Assembly: GCF_001308195.1 (NCBI RefSeq)
Contig: NZ_JXDF01000017.1
Location: 186,001-250,000 of the forward strand
Source of the DNA: Apilactobacillus kunkeei
GTDB taxonomy: Bacteria > Bacillota > Bacilli > Lactobacillales > Lactobacillaceae
Length of the DNA stretch: 64,000 nucleotides
Direction of reading: 5' to 3'
Shown: piece by piece, positions 26,874 to 37,106 of the stretch
How the letters are laid out: the number at the start of each line of letters is the position of its first letter
How positions within the stretch are numbered: position 1 is the first letter of the stretch
Made by a program: the position numbers and the translations under genes
Notes under the pieces: model-generated
The model's input: the letters and a program-made list of their open reading frames with translations, nothing else
Database searches by the model: none
Told to the model about the DNA's origin: nothing

Positions 26874-28124
26874 CTAATTTTTAGGTAATACAATATTCAA
26901 TAAAATTCCTAAGATTACGGATACAGCTAGTCCATTTAATGGCAATGTTCCAATTTTAATAATGAATCCCCCAACTCCAATTACTAAAATAGTTGAAACA
27001 ATCATTAAATTACGTTTATTCGCTAAATCAATTTGATTTTCAATCATGATTTTAATCCCGCTAGAAGCAATCGTTCCAAACAATAGGAAACTGATACCAC
27101 CGATTACAGGTAGAGGCATTTGCATAATTAAAACGTTTAACTTGTTCACAAATGAGAATAAAATGGCAAATACTGCAGCACCAATCAATACATAGACACT
27201 GTGAATCTTAGTAATTGCCATAACTCCAATGTTTTCACCATAGCTAGTTACTGCCGGACCACCGACTAATCCGGCAAAAATTGAAGCTAAACCGTCACCA
27301 GTTAATGTTCTGTTTAATCCAGGATCCTTAAAGTAATTTCTACCTGTTAATTCATCTAGCACCATCAAGTGACCCAGGTGTTCTGTAATGGTGACGAAAG
27401 CGATTGGTGCAATTGCAATGATTGCTCCCCATTCAAATTTCACATTATATGAAACGAATGGAATTTCGAATTTAGGCATTGAGAACCATGGAGCATTTGC
27501 AATTGTACTTAAGTTAACTAATCCCATCGCAATCGATAAAACATATCCACAAATGATAGCTAGTAGGATTGGCATAAATCCTAAAAATCCCTTCAAGTAC
27601 ATGTTAAAAAATATTGCTAATAGTAGTGTTACTAATGCTACAAAAACGTACTTGTAGTCGTAATTTCCATTTTTTAACATTGCATCATTGGCAGCACTAG
27701 ATGCTAATGATAAACCAATTACGATTACAACAGGGCCAACCACAACTGCTGGTAGTAACTTATCAATCCATTCTGAACCAATCATGGCAATTAATAATGC
27801 CACAATTAAATAAATTACACCAACTGCTATTACCCCTTGAGCAATTCCAGGATAACCAGTTATCTGCATCAAGTACTTCATTGGTACGATGAACGCGAAA
27901 CTAGAACCCATGTAAGCTGGAATCTTCTTCTGTGTTACTAGAATGTGAATTAAAGTCCCAACTCCAGAAGTAAATAAAGCAATGCTTGGACTTAACCCAA
28001 CCAATAACGGAACGATTACTGTGCTTCCAAACATTGAAAACATATGTTGTAGAGATAAACCAATCCATAGCCATAATCCTGGTTTATCGTTAACATCTAA
28101 AATGGTATCTGAATTTTTATTCAT
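26874..28124 (-). CDS. pyrP: Uracil permease
   Basis: Nucleobase:cation symporter-2 family transporter, 416 residues with about 12-14 membrane helices. Family signs are QHMFSMFGSTVIVPLLVGL near the N-terminus and the signature stretch with ITEHLGHLM and GDGLASIFAGLVGGPAVTSYGENIGV. The PyrR-binding attenuator directly upstream identifies the substrate as uracil rather than xanthine. The ATG at 28124 follows AGGGGG by 8 bases; an in-frame TTG at 28130 is less likely. Confidence 0.93.
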   Translation of the reverse strand: MNKNSDTILDVNDKPGLWLWIGLSLQHMFSMFGSTVIVPLLVGLSPSIALFTSGVGTLIHILVTQKKIPAYMGSSFAFIVPMKYLMQITGYPGIAQGVIAVGVIYLIVALLIAMIGSEWIDKLLPAVVVGPVVIVIGLSLASSAANDAMLKNGNYDYKYVFVALVTLLLAIFFNMYLKGFLGFMPILLAIICGYVLSIAMGLVNLSTIANAPWFSMPKFEIPFVSYNVKFEWGAIIAIAPIAFVTITEHLGHLMVLDELTGRNYFKDPGLNRTLTGDGLASIFAGLVGGPAVTSYGENIGVMAITKIHSVYVLIGAAVFAILFSFVNKLNVLIMQMPLPVIGGISFLLFGTIASSGIKIMIENQIDLANKRNLMIVSTILVIGVGGFIIKIGTLPLNGLAVSVILGILLNIVLPKN

Positions 28125-28136
28125 AACCAATCCCCC

Positions 28137-28271
28137 TAAATAATTTCAGAGCTTTAACCTAGCAAAAAAGGTCTATTCATCCCTAGACGAATAGACCTTC
28201 ACAAATTTTATTAAATTCGCTAATCTTATCAGCCTCACGGGACTAAATTAAAGACTCTATATTTTTAATAT
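28137..28271 (-). promoter_or_regulatory. PyrR-regulated attenuator of uracil permease
   Basis: The minus-strand leader contains AGTCCCGTGAGGCTGATAAG (28225-28244), a close match to the PyrR-binding loop found in Bacillus and lactobacilli. It is followed by a strong intrinsic terminator at 28164-28199 and then the permease ribosome site. With UMP bound, PyrR would hold the binding loop and allow the terminator to form, so uracil uptake would fall when pyrimidines are plentiful. Confidence 0.92.
28164..28199 (-). terminator. Attenuator terminator upstream of pyrP
   Basis: Minus-strand AAGGTCTATTC pairs with GAATAGACCTT around a ten-base loop, then six T. It probably also ends lepA transcripts, since no other terminator follows lepA. 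Confidence 0.92.
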
Positions 28272-28300
28272 ATCATACTGATAATTTCTTATGAAGTCAA
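28272..28300 (-). promoter_or_regulatory. Promoter of the uracil permease leader
   Basis: Minus-strand TTGACT, 17 bases, TATGAT. The -35 box abuts the lepA stop codon at 28301. Confidence 0.82.
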
Positions 28301-30139
28301 TTACTTTTTATCGCTTTCTTCTTCATCAGTTTGTAGAACAGCCATGAATGCGGCTTGTGGAATTTCCACTTTACCAACGGCCTTCATACGTTTCTTACCA
28401 GCTTTTTGCTTTTCTAATAGCTTCATTCTTCTGGTTCTGTCACCACCATATAGGTGAGCAGTAACATCCTTACGGTATGCCTTGATGTTAGTTCTAGCAA
28501 TTACCTTAGCACCAATTGCGGCTTGAACAGGAATTTCGAAGTTTTGACGTGGAATAATCTTCTTAAGTTTTTCAACGATTACTCGAGCACGACTAGCTGA
28601 GAATTGACGGTGAGAAATGAAACTCAATGCATCAACCTTTTCACCGTTCAATAGGATATCAATCTTAACTAGATCAGAAGGCTTGTAGTCCCCTAATTCG
28701 TAATCAAGTGATGCATATCCTCTAGTGGTTGACTTCAACTTATCAAAGAAGTCAAAGATGATTTCTGACAATGGAATTGAGTACATGATGTTGACACGAT
28801 AATCATCAATATATTCCATTGTTTCGAATTGCCCACGACGTGATTGGCAAAGCTCCATCACGGCACCAACATAATCGTTAGGCACCATTACAGTTGCTTT
28901 TACGTATGGTTCTTCAACCGCTTTGATTTCCGAAGCATCTGGCATTTCCGATGGGTTTTCCACATCTTTTCTTTGACCATCGGTGGTAAAGACGTGGTAA
29001 GTAACAGATGGAGCAGTGGTGATTAGATCAAGATTGAATTCTCTTTCTAGTCGTTCTTGCACAACATCCATGTGTAACATACCTAAGAATCCACATCTAA
29101 AACCAAATCCAAGTGCTTGTGATGATTCAGGTTCGAATTCTAATGCAGCATCATTTAATTTAAGTTTTTCAAGTGATTCTCTTAAGTCACCAAACTTGGC
29201 ATTGTCAGTTGGGTATAATCCAGAATAAACCATTGGTTCCATTTCACGATAACCTGGTAATGGTTCATCTGCTGGATTATCAGCATTAGTAACTGTATCC
29301 CCCACACGAGTTTGGTTGATATCCTTAATACTTGCGGTGATGTATCCAACGTCTCCAGCCATTAGGTATTCTCTTTGAACAGGATGTGGAGAGTTCACAC
29401 CAACTTCGGTAACTTCGTATTCACTACCACTGTTCATTAAGCGAATTTTATCTCCTGGTTTAACAACACCATCACGTAAACGAACACTCAAAACTACCCC
29501 ACGATAATCATCGTAAACAGAGTCGAAGACAAGTGCCTTTAGTGGTGCATCCAAATCACCTTGAGGAGCAGGTACTTCTTCTACGATTCTTTCCAATAAG
29601 TCTTCAATTCCGATTCCCTTTTTAGCACTAGCTAAAACGGCATTTTCGGCATCGATACCAATGATATCTTCAACTTCTTTTTTAACCATGTCTGGTTGCG
29701 CAGAAGGTAAATCAATCTTATTAATTACAGGAACAATTTCCAAGTCATCATCGATCGCCAAGTAAACATTAGCTAAAGTTTGTGCTTCAACACCTTGGGC
29801 AGCATCAACAACTAAAACTGCACCTTCACACGCAGCCAAACTTCTTGATACTTCGTATGAGAAATCGACATGTCCTGGTGTATCAATAAGATGAAATTCA
29901 TAGTCATGACCATCCTTAGAATGGTACTTTAGCTCAACTGCATTCAACTTGATTGTGATTCCACGTTCTCTTTCTAATTCCATGTCATCCAATAATTGGT
30001 TTTGCATATCTCTTTTTGCGACAGTATCTGTCATTTCTAAAATTCGATCGGCTAAAGTAGATTTACCATGATCAATATGAGCAACAATCGAAAAGTTACG
30101 AATGTATTTTTGATGTTCCTTCATTTTTGCTATGTCCAT
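28301..30139 (-). CDS. lepA: Elongation factor 4 (LepA)
   Basis: Translational GTPase that acts on stalled or misassembled ribosomes. The G domain begins [18 protein letters not shown] and carries DTPGHVDF and NKIDLP; EF-G-like domains II, III and V follow, then the LepA-specific C-terminal domain ([17 protein letters not shown]). I start at the ATG at 30139, six bases after AGGA, giving 612 residues; an upstream TTG at 30157 is in frame. It has its own promoter and lies between the dnaK operon and pyrP. Confidence 0.97.
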   Translation of the reverse strand: MDIAKMKEHQKYIRNFSIVAHIDHGKSTLADRILEMTDTVAKRDMQNQLLDDMELERERGITIKLNAVELKYHSKDGHDYEFHLIDTPGHVDFSYEVSRSLAACEGAVLVVDAAQGVEAQTLANVYLAIDDDLEIVPVINKIDLPSAQPDMVKKEVEDIIGIDAENAVLASAKKGIGIEDLLERIVEEVPAPQGDLDAPLKALVFDSVYDDYRGVVLSVRLRDGVVKPGDKIRLMNSGSEYEVTEVGVNSPHPVQREYLMAGDVGYITASIKDINQTRVGDTVTNADNPADEPLPGYREMEPMVYSGLYPTDNAKFGDLRESLEKLKLNDAALEFEPESSQALGFGFRCGFLGMLHMDVVQERLEREFNLDLITTAPSVTYHVFTTDGQRKDVENPSEMPDASEIKAVEEPYVKATVMVPNDYVGAVMELCQSRRGQFETMEYIDDYRVNIMYSIPLSEIIFDFFDKLKSTTRGYASLDYELGDYKPSDLVKIDILLNGEKVDALSFISHRQFSASRARVIVEKLKKIIPRQNFEIPVQAAIGAKVIARTNIKAYRKDVTAHLYGGDRTRRMKLLEKQKAGKKRMKAVGKVEIPQAAFMAVLQTDEEESDKK

Positions 30140-30174
30140 GTTTATTCCTACTTTCAACGTAATGTATTAATACA

Positions 30175-30203
30175 ATTATAACAACCAAAAAGACAATGCA
30201 CAA
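30175..30203 (-). promoter_or_regulatory. Promoter of lepA
   Basis: Minus-strand TTGTGC, 17 bases, TATAAT, about 36 bases upstream of the start codon. Confidence 0.72.
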
Positions 30204-30237
30204 ACTAAATCATGCTATCGGAATTCTTTTCGGCAAC

Positions 30238-30264
30238 AAAAAAGAGTCGCATAAGCGACCCTTA
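30238..30264 (-). terminator. Terminator of the hrcA-grpE-dnaK-dnaJ operon
   Basis: Minus-strand AGGGTCGCTTATGCGACTCT hairpin followed by six T, just after the dnaJ stop. Confidence 0.9.
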
Positions 30265-30266
30265 AT

Positions 30267-31424
30267 TTATTTCTTGCCGTTCATAGCATCTTTCATCTTT
30301 TCGAAGAATCCACCATTCTTGTATTCTTCTTCACCAGATGCTTCAGCAAAAGCTTTTAGAGCTTGTTTTTGTTGTTTGTTTAAACTCTTAGGAGTGACAA
30401 TCTTAACAGTAACTAGTTCATCACCTTTTGAACTACTGTTAATCTTAGGCATTCCCTTACCTCTAAGTCTGAAGGTAGTATTTGATTGAGTTCCTGCTGG
30501 AACCTTCATTTCAACATCACCATATACGGTCTTAACCTTGATGGTGCTACCTAGAGTAGCTTGAGTAAATGAGATGTTTTGTGAGTAATGTAGATCAGAG
30601 CCATCACGTTCAAAGTCACGACTAGGTTTTACTCTAAATACGATGAATAAGTCACCGTAAGGTCCACCGTTTTCACCGGCTTCACCTTGACCTTGTAATC
30701 TCATTTGTTGTCCATCATCAACACCGGCAGGAATGTTTACTTCTACCTTGTGACTTTCGTGCATGTGACCTGAGCCACCACACTTAGGACATTTGTCCTT
30801 AATTTCTTTACCAGTTCCACCACAAGTAGGACATGGATGTTGAGTTTGCATTTGACCTAATGGTGTATTTTGAACTGATGTTACGTAACCACTACCGTTA
30901 CATTGGTGACAAGTTTCTGGATGAGTTCCTGGTTTTGCACCTGAACCATCACAGGTATCACACTTAGCTTCACGGTCGTATCTGATCGTAGTCTTCTTAC
31001 CGAAAACGGCATCTTCAAAATTGATTGTCATTTGGTATTGAAGATCACGACCCTTAACAGGAGCATTTGGATCTCTTTGAGCACCTCTTGCTCCACCACC
31101 AAAGAATTGGCTGAAGATGTCGTCGAAGCCGCCGCCACCGAAACCAGAGAATCCTCCAGCTCCGCCTCCGAAGCCTCCGGCACCTCCGCCGAAACCACCA
31201 GATGGGCCATCAGCGGAGCCAAATTGATCGTAATTACGACGTTTTTGTTCGTCGCTTAGTACTTCGTAAGCTTCGTTAATTTCTTTAAACTTCTTTTCAG
31301 CACCGGGTTCTTTGTTGATATCAGGATGATACTTCTTAGACATTTTACGGTAAGCGTGCTTAATGTCATCTTGACTGGCATCTTTTGATAATCCCAGAAT
31401 TGAATAATAATCCTTATCTGCCAT
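30267..31424 (-). CDS. dnaJ: Chaperone DnaJ
   Basis: Hsp40 co-chaperone that delivers substrates to DnaK and stimulates its ATPase. The J domain (1-70) contains the HPD motif in [12 protein letters not shown] glycine/phenylalanine-rich linker covers about 75-115, and four zinc-finger repeats follow: [24 protein letters not shown] and CPKCGGSG. The length of 385 residues is normal. It is last in the operon, 81 bases after dnaK, with a hairpin between them. Confidence 0.98.
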   Translation of the reverse strand: MADKDYYSILGLSKDASQDDIKHAYRKMSKKYHPDINKEPGAEKKFKEINEAYEVLSDEQKRRNYDQFGSADGPSGGFGGGAGGFGGGAGGFSGFGGGGFDDIFSQFFGGGARGAQRDPNAPVKGRDLQYQMTINFEDAVFGKKTTIRYDREAKCDTCDGSGAKPGTHPETCHQCNGSGYVTSVQNTPLGQMQTQHPCPTCGGTGKEIKDKCPKCGGSGHMHESHKVEVNIPAGVDDGQQMRLQGQGEAGENGGPYGDLFIVFRVKPSRDFERDGSDLHYSQNISFTQATLGSTIKVKTVYGDVEMKVPAGTQSNTTFRLRGKGMPKINSSSKGDELVTVKIVTPKSLNKQQKQALKAFAEASGEEEYKNGGFFEKMKDAMNGKK

Positions 31425-31453
31425 TTTTATCCCCCATAATATTCATTTTGAAA

Positions 31454-31494
31454 TAAAAGGTCAAAGCCCAACAAGTCAGACTTTGACCCTTTTA
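31454..31494 (-). terminator. Hairpin between dnaK and dnaJ
   Basis: Minus-strand AAAAGGGTCAAAG pairs with CTTTGACCTTTT around about 15 bases, then TATTTC. It may end part of the dnaK transcripts or stabilise their 3' ends, lowering dnaJ expression relative to dnaK. Confidence 0.65.
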
Positions 31495-31505
31495 AAGTAA
31501 TCTAA

Positions 31506-33365
31506 TTACTTATTGTTTTTGTCATCATCATGAACTTCATGGAAATCGCCGTCAACAGTGTTGTCGTCTTTACCCTTGTTATCTGATGAATCGTTTGCGT
31601 TACCTTGTTGATCTGAACCTTGTTCTTGTTGTTGTTGGTATAACTTAACAGCAAGTGCTTGAACTTGTTGACTCAAATCATCCTTCTTAGCCTTCATTTC
31701 GTCTAAGTTGTTGTCTTCTTTAGCCTTCTTCAATGCATCTTCAGCTTCTTTAGCCTTCTTGATTTCATCTTCAGAAACCTTACCTTCAACATCTTTTAGA
31801 GTCTTGTCAGTTTGGAAGATTAATTGATCTACTTCGTTCTTCAAATCAACTTCTTCTTTACGCTTCTTGTCTTGTTCTTCGTTCTTCTTAGCTTCATCCA
31901 TCATACGGTTGATTTCATCATCTGATAGACCGTTTGAATCCTTGATGGTAATCTTTTGTTCCTTACCAGTACCTTTATCCTTAGCAGAAACGTTTACGAT
32001 ACCATTCTTATCAATATCAAACTTAACTTCGATTTGAGGAACACCACGAGGTGCAGCAGGAATGTCAGTTAATTGGAATTGACCTAAAGTCTTGTTGTCA
32101 GCTGCCATTGGACGTTCACCTTGTAGAACATGGATATCTACGGCTGGTTGATTATCAGCAGCAGTTGAGAATACTTGTGACTTAGAAGTTGGAATAGTTG
32201 TGTTTCTATCAATTAACTTAGTGAACACACCACCCATAGTTTCGATACCTAATGATAGTGGAGTAACATCAAGTAATACAACGTCCTTAACATCACCTGT
32301 TAGTACACCACCTTGAACAGCGGCACCTAGAGCAACAGCTTCGTCAGGATTGATTGAGTGGTTTGGTTCCTTACCAGTCCAGCTCTTAACAGCTTCTTGA
32401 ACAGCTGGGATACGAGTTGAACCACCGTTTAAGATAACTTCATCAATATCTGAAGTGCTTAGTCCAGCATCCTTTAGTGCGTTGTCAAAAGCAACCTTAG
32501 TCTTATCAACTAAATCAGAAGTTAATTCGTTAAACTTAGCACGTGATAGTGTAGTTTGTAAGTGAAGGGGTCCATTTTCACCTGATGCAATGAATGGAAG
32601 ACTGATTTCAGTTTCAGTAACACCTGATAGATCCTTCTTAGCCTTTTCAGCAGCATCCTTTAGTCTTTGTAATGCCATCTTGTCTTGTGATAAGTCGATG
32701 CCATTTTCGTTCTTAAATTGTTCTACTAGGTAGTCCATAACTCTCTTATCAAAGTCATCCCCACCTAAGTGAGTATCACCATTAGTTGATAGTACTTGGA
32801 ATACACCGTCACCTAATTCAAGAACGGAAACATCAAAAGTACCACCACCAAGGTCATATACAAGAACTTTTTCGTCTTTGTCTTGCTTGTCTAGACCGTA
32901 AGCTAATGATGCAGCAGTTGGTTCGTTGATGATACGTTTTACATCTAAACCAGCAATCTTACCAGCATCCTTAGTTGCTTGTCTTTGTGAGTCATTGAAG
33001 TATGCAGGAACAGTGATAACAGCTTCGCTAACAGTGTCACCTAAGTAGTCTTCAGCGAATCCCTTGATGTATTGTAGGATCATTGCTGAGATTTGTTGTG
33101 GAGTGTACTTCTTACCATCAACATCTACAGTGTAACCTTCTTCACCCATGTGACTCTTAATTGAAGCAATGGTGTTTGGGTTAGTGATCATTTGACGCTT
33201 AGCAACTTCACCAACTTGTGGTTCGCCATCTTTAAATGCAACAACAGATGGAGTTGTACGTGAACCTTCTGGATTAGTAATGATTTTTGGTTCTTTACCT
33301 TCAAGAACAGCAACAGCTGAGTTAGTAGTACCTAAATCGATACCGATAATTTTATTACTTGCCAT
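31506..33365 (-). CDS. dnaK: Chaperone DnaK
   Basis: Hsp70 chaperone, 619 residues. The ATPase domain starts [18 protein letters not shown] and carries [17 protein letters not shown] and [17 protein letters not shown]. The substrate-binding domain follows, and then a helical lid with a long Gln/Asn/Asp-rich disordered tail ([17 protein letters not shown]). As in other Firmicutes, the N-terminal domain lacks the insert seen in proteobacterial DnaK. It is 26 bases downstream of grpE. Confidence 0.99.
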   Translation of the reverse strand: MASNKIIGIDLGTTNSAVAVLEGKEPKIITNPEGSRTTPSVVAFKDGEPQVGEVAKRQMITNPNTIASIKSHMGEEGYTVDVDGKKYTPQQISAMILQYIKGFAEDYLGDTVSEAVITVPAYFNDSQRQATKDAGKIAGLDVKRIINEPTAASLAYGLDKQDKDEKVLVYDLGGGTFDVSVLELGDGVFQVLSTNGDTHLGGDDFDKRVMDYLVEQFKNENGIDLSQDKMALQRLKDAAEKAKKDLSGVTETEISLPFIASGENGPLHLQTTLSRAKFNELTSDLVDKTKVAFDNALKDAGLSTSDIDEVILNGGSTRIPAVQEAVKSWTGKEPNHSINPDEAVALGAAVQGGVLTGDVKDVVLLDVTPLSLGIETMGGVFTKLIDRNTTIPTSKSQVFSTAADNQPAVDIHVLQGERPMAADNKTLGQFQLTDIPAAPRGVPQIEVKFDIDKNGIVNVSAKDKGTGKEQKITIKDSNGLSDDEINRMMDEAKKNEEQDKKRKEEVDLKNEVDQLIFQTDKTLKDVEGKVSEDEIKKAKEAEDALKKAKEDNNLDEMKAKKDDLSQQVQALAVKLYQQQQEQGSDQQGNANDSSDNKGKDDNTVDGDFHEVHDDDKNNK

Positions 33366-33391
33366 AATTTATTATCTCCTTGATTATTTTT

Positions 33392-33964
33392 TTATTGAGC
33401 AACTACAACCATGCATGGTCGAATAACACGATCAGCTAGTTTGTAGCCTTTTTGTAAAATTTCTACAACAGTGTCTGCTGGATGATCATCATCTGCAGGA
33501 ACTGTTTGAACCGCTTGACACTCGCTTGGGTCAAATGGTTTGTTTAAGACATCAATTTCTTCAATGCCATTTTCAGATAATGCTTTGTTGAAATGCTTTA
33601 GAACAAGTTCAACACCTTGTTTTAATTGCTTTCCACTATCATCTGAAACTTCAACACCCAATGCACGTTCCAAGTTATCCATTGCAGGTAAGATACTAGT
33701 TGCTAGTTTTTGACCATCATACTTGTAGATATCTGCACGTTCACGCTTGAATCGTGTTTGCATGTTTTGCATTTCTGCTTCAGCACGAAGATACTTGTCA
33801 GAGAAATCTTCAACTTGTTGTTGAAGTTCTTCAACTTGCTTTTCTAATGAATCCTTTTTATCTTTCTTAGCGTCCTTCTTTTTGTCGGCGCCTTTGTCCT
33901 TAGCAGCTTCTTTCTTTGAAGTTGCTTTTTCTAGGTCTTTTTCATCATCCTTCTTGCTAGCCAA
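33392..33964 (-). CDS. grpE: Nucleotide exchange factor GrpE
   Basis: Exchange factor that releases ADP from DnaK. The first 45 residues are a lysine/aspartate-rich disordered segment, followed by a long coiled coil (SLEKQVEELQQQVEDFSDK) and the C-terminal beta domain (YKLADRVIRPCMVVVA). The length of 190 residues is normal. It lies between hrcA (14-base gap) and dnaK. Confidence 0.97.
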   Translation of the reverse strand: MASKKDDEKDLEKATSKKEAAKDKGADKKKDAKKDKKDSLEKQVEELQQQVEDFSDKYLRAEAEMQNMQTRFKRERADIYKYDGQKLATSILPAMDNLERALGVEVSDDSGKQLKQGVELVLKHFNKALSENGIEEIDVLNKPFDPSECQAVQTVPADDDHPADTVVEILQKGYKLADRVIRPCMVVVAQ

Positions 33965-33978
33965 ATGAATGCCTCCTT

Positions 33979-35019
33979 TTACTGATTATATTTATCATAA
34001 TAATTTCTCAGTTTCTTTGATAATTCATTTCTAAATCCATCAACGATTCCAATTACTCTAGAATATGGCATCCTAGTAGGACCTAGAACGGCGATAACAC
34101 CCTTTCCATATGGTCCAACATCATAGGAACCAGTAATAATACTGTAATCCTTTAATAGATCATTGCTTAATTCCGGTCCAATTTGAACGGAAATTGAATT
34201 ATCTGAACTCTTGATGAACTTCGCAGCATCATCAGTATCATTTAACAATGAGTAAATTGGCTTTAGATAACTGATGTCATTATTATCAGTAAAACTCAAT
34301 AGATTCAATTCACCACCGATATAAAACTGATTAGTAGAAGCTTGCATCAAAACATCATCAAGAGTTTGAACTAAGCTATCAGGGTTCTTAACGTACTTGA
34401 GAATTTCAGGTACGATTTCTGTCTTCAACTTAGTGATAACTTCGTCTAAAGGCTTCCCTGCTAACTTGTCATTGATCATTCTGACAACGGCATCTAACTT
34501 GTCACCACCCAAGTCACCATCAATATGGAAAACCTGGTTAACAACTTCATCATTATCAGTGATTAGAATTGCCATCACCTTATGATTACCAAGTGGAACT
34601 AAACGAAAGCTCCCCAAAACGGGAGTTGTTTCTTGTTCCGGCTTTAAAGTCAATGCAGTGTAATTTGTTAAGTTAGATAGAATGTCAGCTGATTGTTGAA
34701 CGATTTCATCAATTTGTCTAAATCTTCCTGATAGTGAATTTTGAATAATCATCATATCACTGTTATCAATTGGATTTGGATTCAACAAGTTATCAACATA
34801 GTAGCGATAACCTTCGATTGATGGAACACGTCCCGATGAAGAATGATTTTTGGTAATTAAACCAATCTCTTCTAGAAATGCCATTTCATTTCTAACGGTT
34901 GCTGAACTGACATGTATTGGTAATTGACTGGATAATGCCTTTGAACCAACAGGAACACCTGATTTTGTGTAATCATTAACGATGATTTTCAAAATCATTT
35001 TTTCTCTTTCAGTAAGCAT
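33979..35019 (-). CDS. hrcA: Heat-shock repressor HrcA
   Basis: Repressor that binds CIRCE operators and controls dnaK and groE operons. The N-terminal winged helix (MLTEREKMILKIIVNDYTK, SSATVRNEMAFLEEIGLI) is followed by a GAF-like core and dimerisation region; the C-terminal YGKGVIAVLGPTRMPYSRVI is typical. The 346 residues match the family. It is first in its operon, behind a promoter and a CIRCE element, so it represses itself. Confidence 0.97.
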   Translation of the reverse strand: MLTEREKMILKIIVNDYTKSGVPVGSKALSSQLPIHVSSATVRNEMAFLEEIGLITKNHSSSGRVPSIEGYRYYVDNLLNPNPIDNSDMMIIQNSLSGRFRQIDEIVQQSADILSNLTNYTALTLKPEQETTPVLGSFRLVPLGNHKVMAILITDNDEVVNQVFHIDGDLGGDKLDAVVRMINDKLAGKPLDEVITKLKTEIVPEILKYVKNPDSLVQTLDDVLMQASTNQFYIGGELNLLSFTDNNDISYLKPIYSLLNDTDDAAKFIKSSDNSISVQIGPELSNDLLKDYSIITGSYDVGPYGKGVIAVLGPTRMPYSRVIGIVDGFRNELSKKLRNYYDKYNQ

Positions 35020-35048
35020 ACCCGATCACTCCTTATCGATTAGCACCT

Positions 35049-35075
35049 TTAGCAGTCATCTGTGTTAAGTGCTAA
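35049..35075. promoter_or_regulatory. CIRCE operator (HrcA binding site)
   Basis: TTAGCAGTC-N9-AAGTGCTAA. Compared with the consensus TTAGCACTC-N9-GAGTGCTAA there is one change in each arm. It lies in the leader 30 bases upstream of hrcA, downstream of the promoter. Confidence 0.9.
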
Positions 35076-35086
35076 CCACAATTATT

Positions 35087-35115
35087 AATTTACCAAAGCC
35101 ATCTATATAAGTCAA
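35087..35115 (-). promoter_or_regulatory. Promoter of the hrcA operon
   Basis: Minus-strand TTGACT, 17 bases, TAAATT, with the CIRCE element starting 11 bases downstream of the -10 box. Confidence 0.82.
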
Positions 35116-35123
35116 GAAAAAGA

Positions 35124-36062
35124 CTAGTTATTTTCAAAATATTGACGTGTGAAATCTTCGTCAGATTGAAGTTGCTTAATTAGCTTATCAATCCCTTCAA
35201 ACTTCACTTCACCACGAATACGGTATAGCCAATCTACCTTTAATACTTCACCATATATATTGTCATTAAAGTCTAAAATATTAATTTCTACTGTAATTGG
35301 ATTCTTATCACCAAAGGTAACGTTACGCCCAATTGAAGCCATCCCATGATACTTTTTTTCACCGATAAACACATCAACTACGTAGACACCGATAGTTGGT
35401 AGCCATTGTAGTTCATCGTGTTCGATGTTGGCTGTTGGATAGCCCAATTCACGACCACGGGCAAAGCCATGGACAACAGTTCCACCAGTTTGAAATGGTC
35501 TTCCCATTAAATGGTTCACTGTTTGAATGTGACCTTCGTCAAGGTTCTTTCTAATTCTAGTTGAACTGATTTTTTCTAATTGATAATCTGCCAAGTCCAC
35601 GGCAACTACATCAAATCGATCTTTTGCATAATTTGGTAGTAAGTCCATTGTTGCGTCCTTGGCACCATAAGTATGATCCGTTCCGGCAACTACGGTGTCG
35701 GCATTAAATCTAACTAGGTAGTTATCAACAAATTCTTGTGGTGTCTGGTTTTGAAAACTAAAACTATAGTTAACAACGAACACCTTATTAACACCCAATG
35801 ATTCAAACATTTCATTTTTGCTGTCTGACATAATGATGTTTCTTCTATCATGTGGTGATAATTGTTTATATACTACAGCAGGTTTATGGTCATAAGTTAA
35901 TACTGCCAAAGGTAGGTTCTTTTGCATGGCAATATCGCGCGCTTTTTCCAATACCTTTTGATGGCCTAAGTGAATTCCATCGAAATAGCCCATTGCTAAA
36001 ACTAGCTTTTCTGATTGATGAAAATCGGAACTCAATGGATGATGTAATTTGATTATTTCCAT
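35124..36062 (-). CDS. ribF: Bifunctional riboflavin kinase/FMN adenylyltransferase
   Basis: Makes FMN from riboflavin and FAD from FMN. The N-terminal adenylyltransferase has GYFDGIHLGHQKV and the ISSTRIRKNL region; the C-terminal flavokinase has GRPFQTGGTVVHGFARGR followed by GYPTANI. The length of 312 residues is normal. It follows truB by 17 bases, as in most Firmicutes. Confidence 0.97.
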   Translation of the reverse strand: MEIIKLHHPLSSDFHQSEKLVLAMGYFDGIHLGHQKVLEKARDIAMQKNLPLAVLTYDHKPAVVYKQLSPHDRRNIIMSDSKNEMFESLGVNKVFVVNYSFSFQNQTPQEFVDNYLVRFNADTVVAGTDHTYGAKDATMDLLPNYAKDRFDVVAVDLADYQLEKISSTRIRKNLDEGHIQTVNHLMGRPFQTGGTVVHGFARGRELGYPTANIEHDELQWLPTIGVYVVDVFIGEKKYHGMASIGRNVTFGDKNPITVEINILDFNDNIYGEVLKVDWLYRIRGEVKFEGIDKLIKQLQSDEDFTRQYFENN

Positions 36063-36079
36063 AATTTCATGCCTTTCGA

Positions 36080-36991
36080 TTATTGATTGCTAAACATTTT
36101 TTCTGGTTTGTAAATTTGTTTGTTTTGATCATAGAAGTACAAAGCCTTAACTTCGTTGTTAAACGTTAACACACATTTATCGTCATTTATACCTAAAACA
36201 CCTAAATCCAAGAAACCACCATTTTGGACGATCTTCCATTGGCTTTCGTTTAGTTCAACATGCTTAAAGTCGGTCAATGCGTAATCAATTGATTTAACGA
36301 TGTCATCGATAGTGCCATTTTCTACGGCTGATTTTACTTCGCTAATCTTAAAAGTATCTTCAATTGTAAAACCACCACTCTTAATTCTAGTTAAACTAGA
36401 CATCACAGCTGGCATATCAATCTTTTTACCAAAGTCAACAGCAAGCGTTCTTACATAGGTTCCCTTACCACAACCAACTTCAAAGAAGATAGTTTGTTGT
36501 TTTTTGTCTTTATCATAAATGCTGTCTTTGATTTGTTTAAAGTAATGAATTTGAACATGTCTTTCTGGACGTTCTACTTCCTCACCATTTCTGGCGTATT
36601 CATAAAGTCTTTTTCCATTAACCTTCACGGCTGAATACATTGGTGGAATTTGAATTAAATCTTCAGAAACAAAACTGTTAAGTAGTTCATTAATTTCATC
36701 GTCTGTTAGTGGCTTTTCTAGTGGTTTAGTACTGACCACTTCACCGTCTAAATCTTCGGTTGTGGTATCAAAACCTAAGGTAATGCTGCCTTGATATACC
36801 TTTCCTGAGTTCATTAGGTATTCGACTATTTTGGTACCCTTCCCTAAACAAATTGGTAAAACTCCTTCTACGTTTGGATCTAGTGTTCCACTGTGACCAA
36901 TTCGTTTCATTTTTAAAATGCCTCGTAATTGACTAACGCAGGCAAAACTGGTCATACCCTTTTCTTTATATAATGGGATAATTCCGTCCAT
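36080..36991 (-). CDS. truB: tRNA pseudouridine-55 synthase
   Basis: Forms pseudouridine 55 in the T loop of tRNAs. The catalytic aspartate lies in GHSGTLDPNVEGVLPICLG, and the YEYAR-like segment (KRLYEYAR) and the C-terminal PUA-like domain are present. The length of 303 residues is normal. It starts a truB-ribF unit with its own extended -10 promoter, separated from the infB operon by a terminator. Confidence 0.97.
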   Translation of the reverse strand: MDGIIPLYKEKGMTSFACVSQLRGILKMKRIGHSGTLDPNVEGVLPICLGKGTKIVEYLMNSGKVYQGSITLGFDTTTEDLDGEVVSTKPLEKPLTDDEINELLNSFVSEDLIQIPPMYSAVKVNGKRLYEYARNGEEVERPERHVQIHYFKQIKDSIYDKDKKQQTIFFEVGCGKGTYVRTLAVDFGKKIDMPAVMSSLTRIKSGGFTIEDTFKISEVKSAVENGTIDDIVKSIDYALTDFKHVELNESQWKIVQNGGFLDLGVLGINDDKCVLTFNNEVKALYFYDQNKQIYKPEKMFSNQ

Positions 36992-37026
36992 ATTACACGA
37001 CTCCTCAGATGTTATTTATATCTTAA

Positions 37027-37035
37027 ATTATATCA
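37027..37035 (-). promoter_or_regulatory. Extended -10 promoter of truB-ribF
   Basis: Minus-strand TGATATAAT about 36 bases upstream of the truB start; -35 region weak. Confidence 0.65.
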
Positions 37036-37065
37036 TAGACGCCTTTTTTCACTAAATCAGAGCAA

Positions 37066-37104
37066 ACAAAAAGAACCCATAACATCAGTTACGGGTTCTT
37101 TTTT
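37066..37104 (-). terminator. Terminator of the rimP-nusA-infB-rbfA operon
   Basis: Minus-strand AAGAACCCGTAA and TTATGGGTTCTT arms around CTGATG, followed by TTTG; a run of A on the other side could serve the opposite direction. Confidence 0.85.
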
Positions 37105-37106
37105 TA

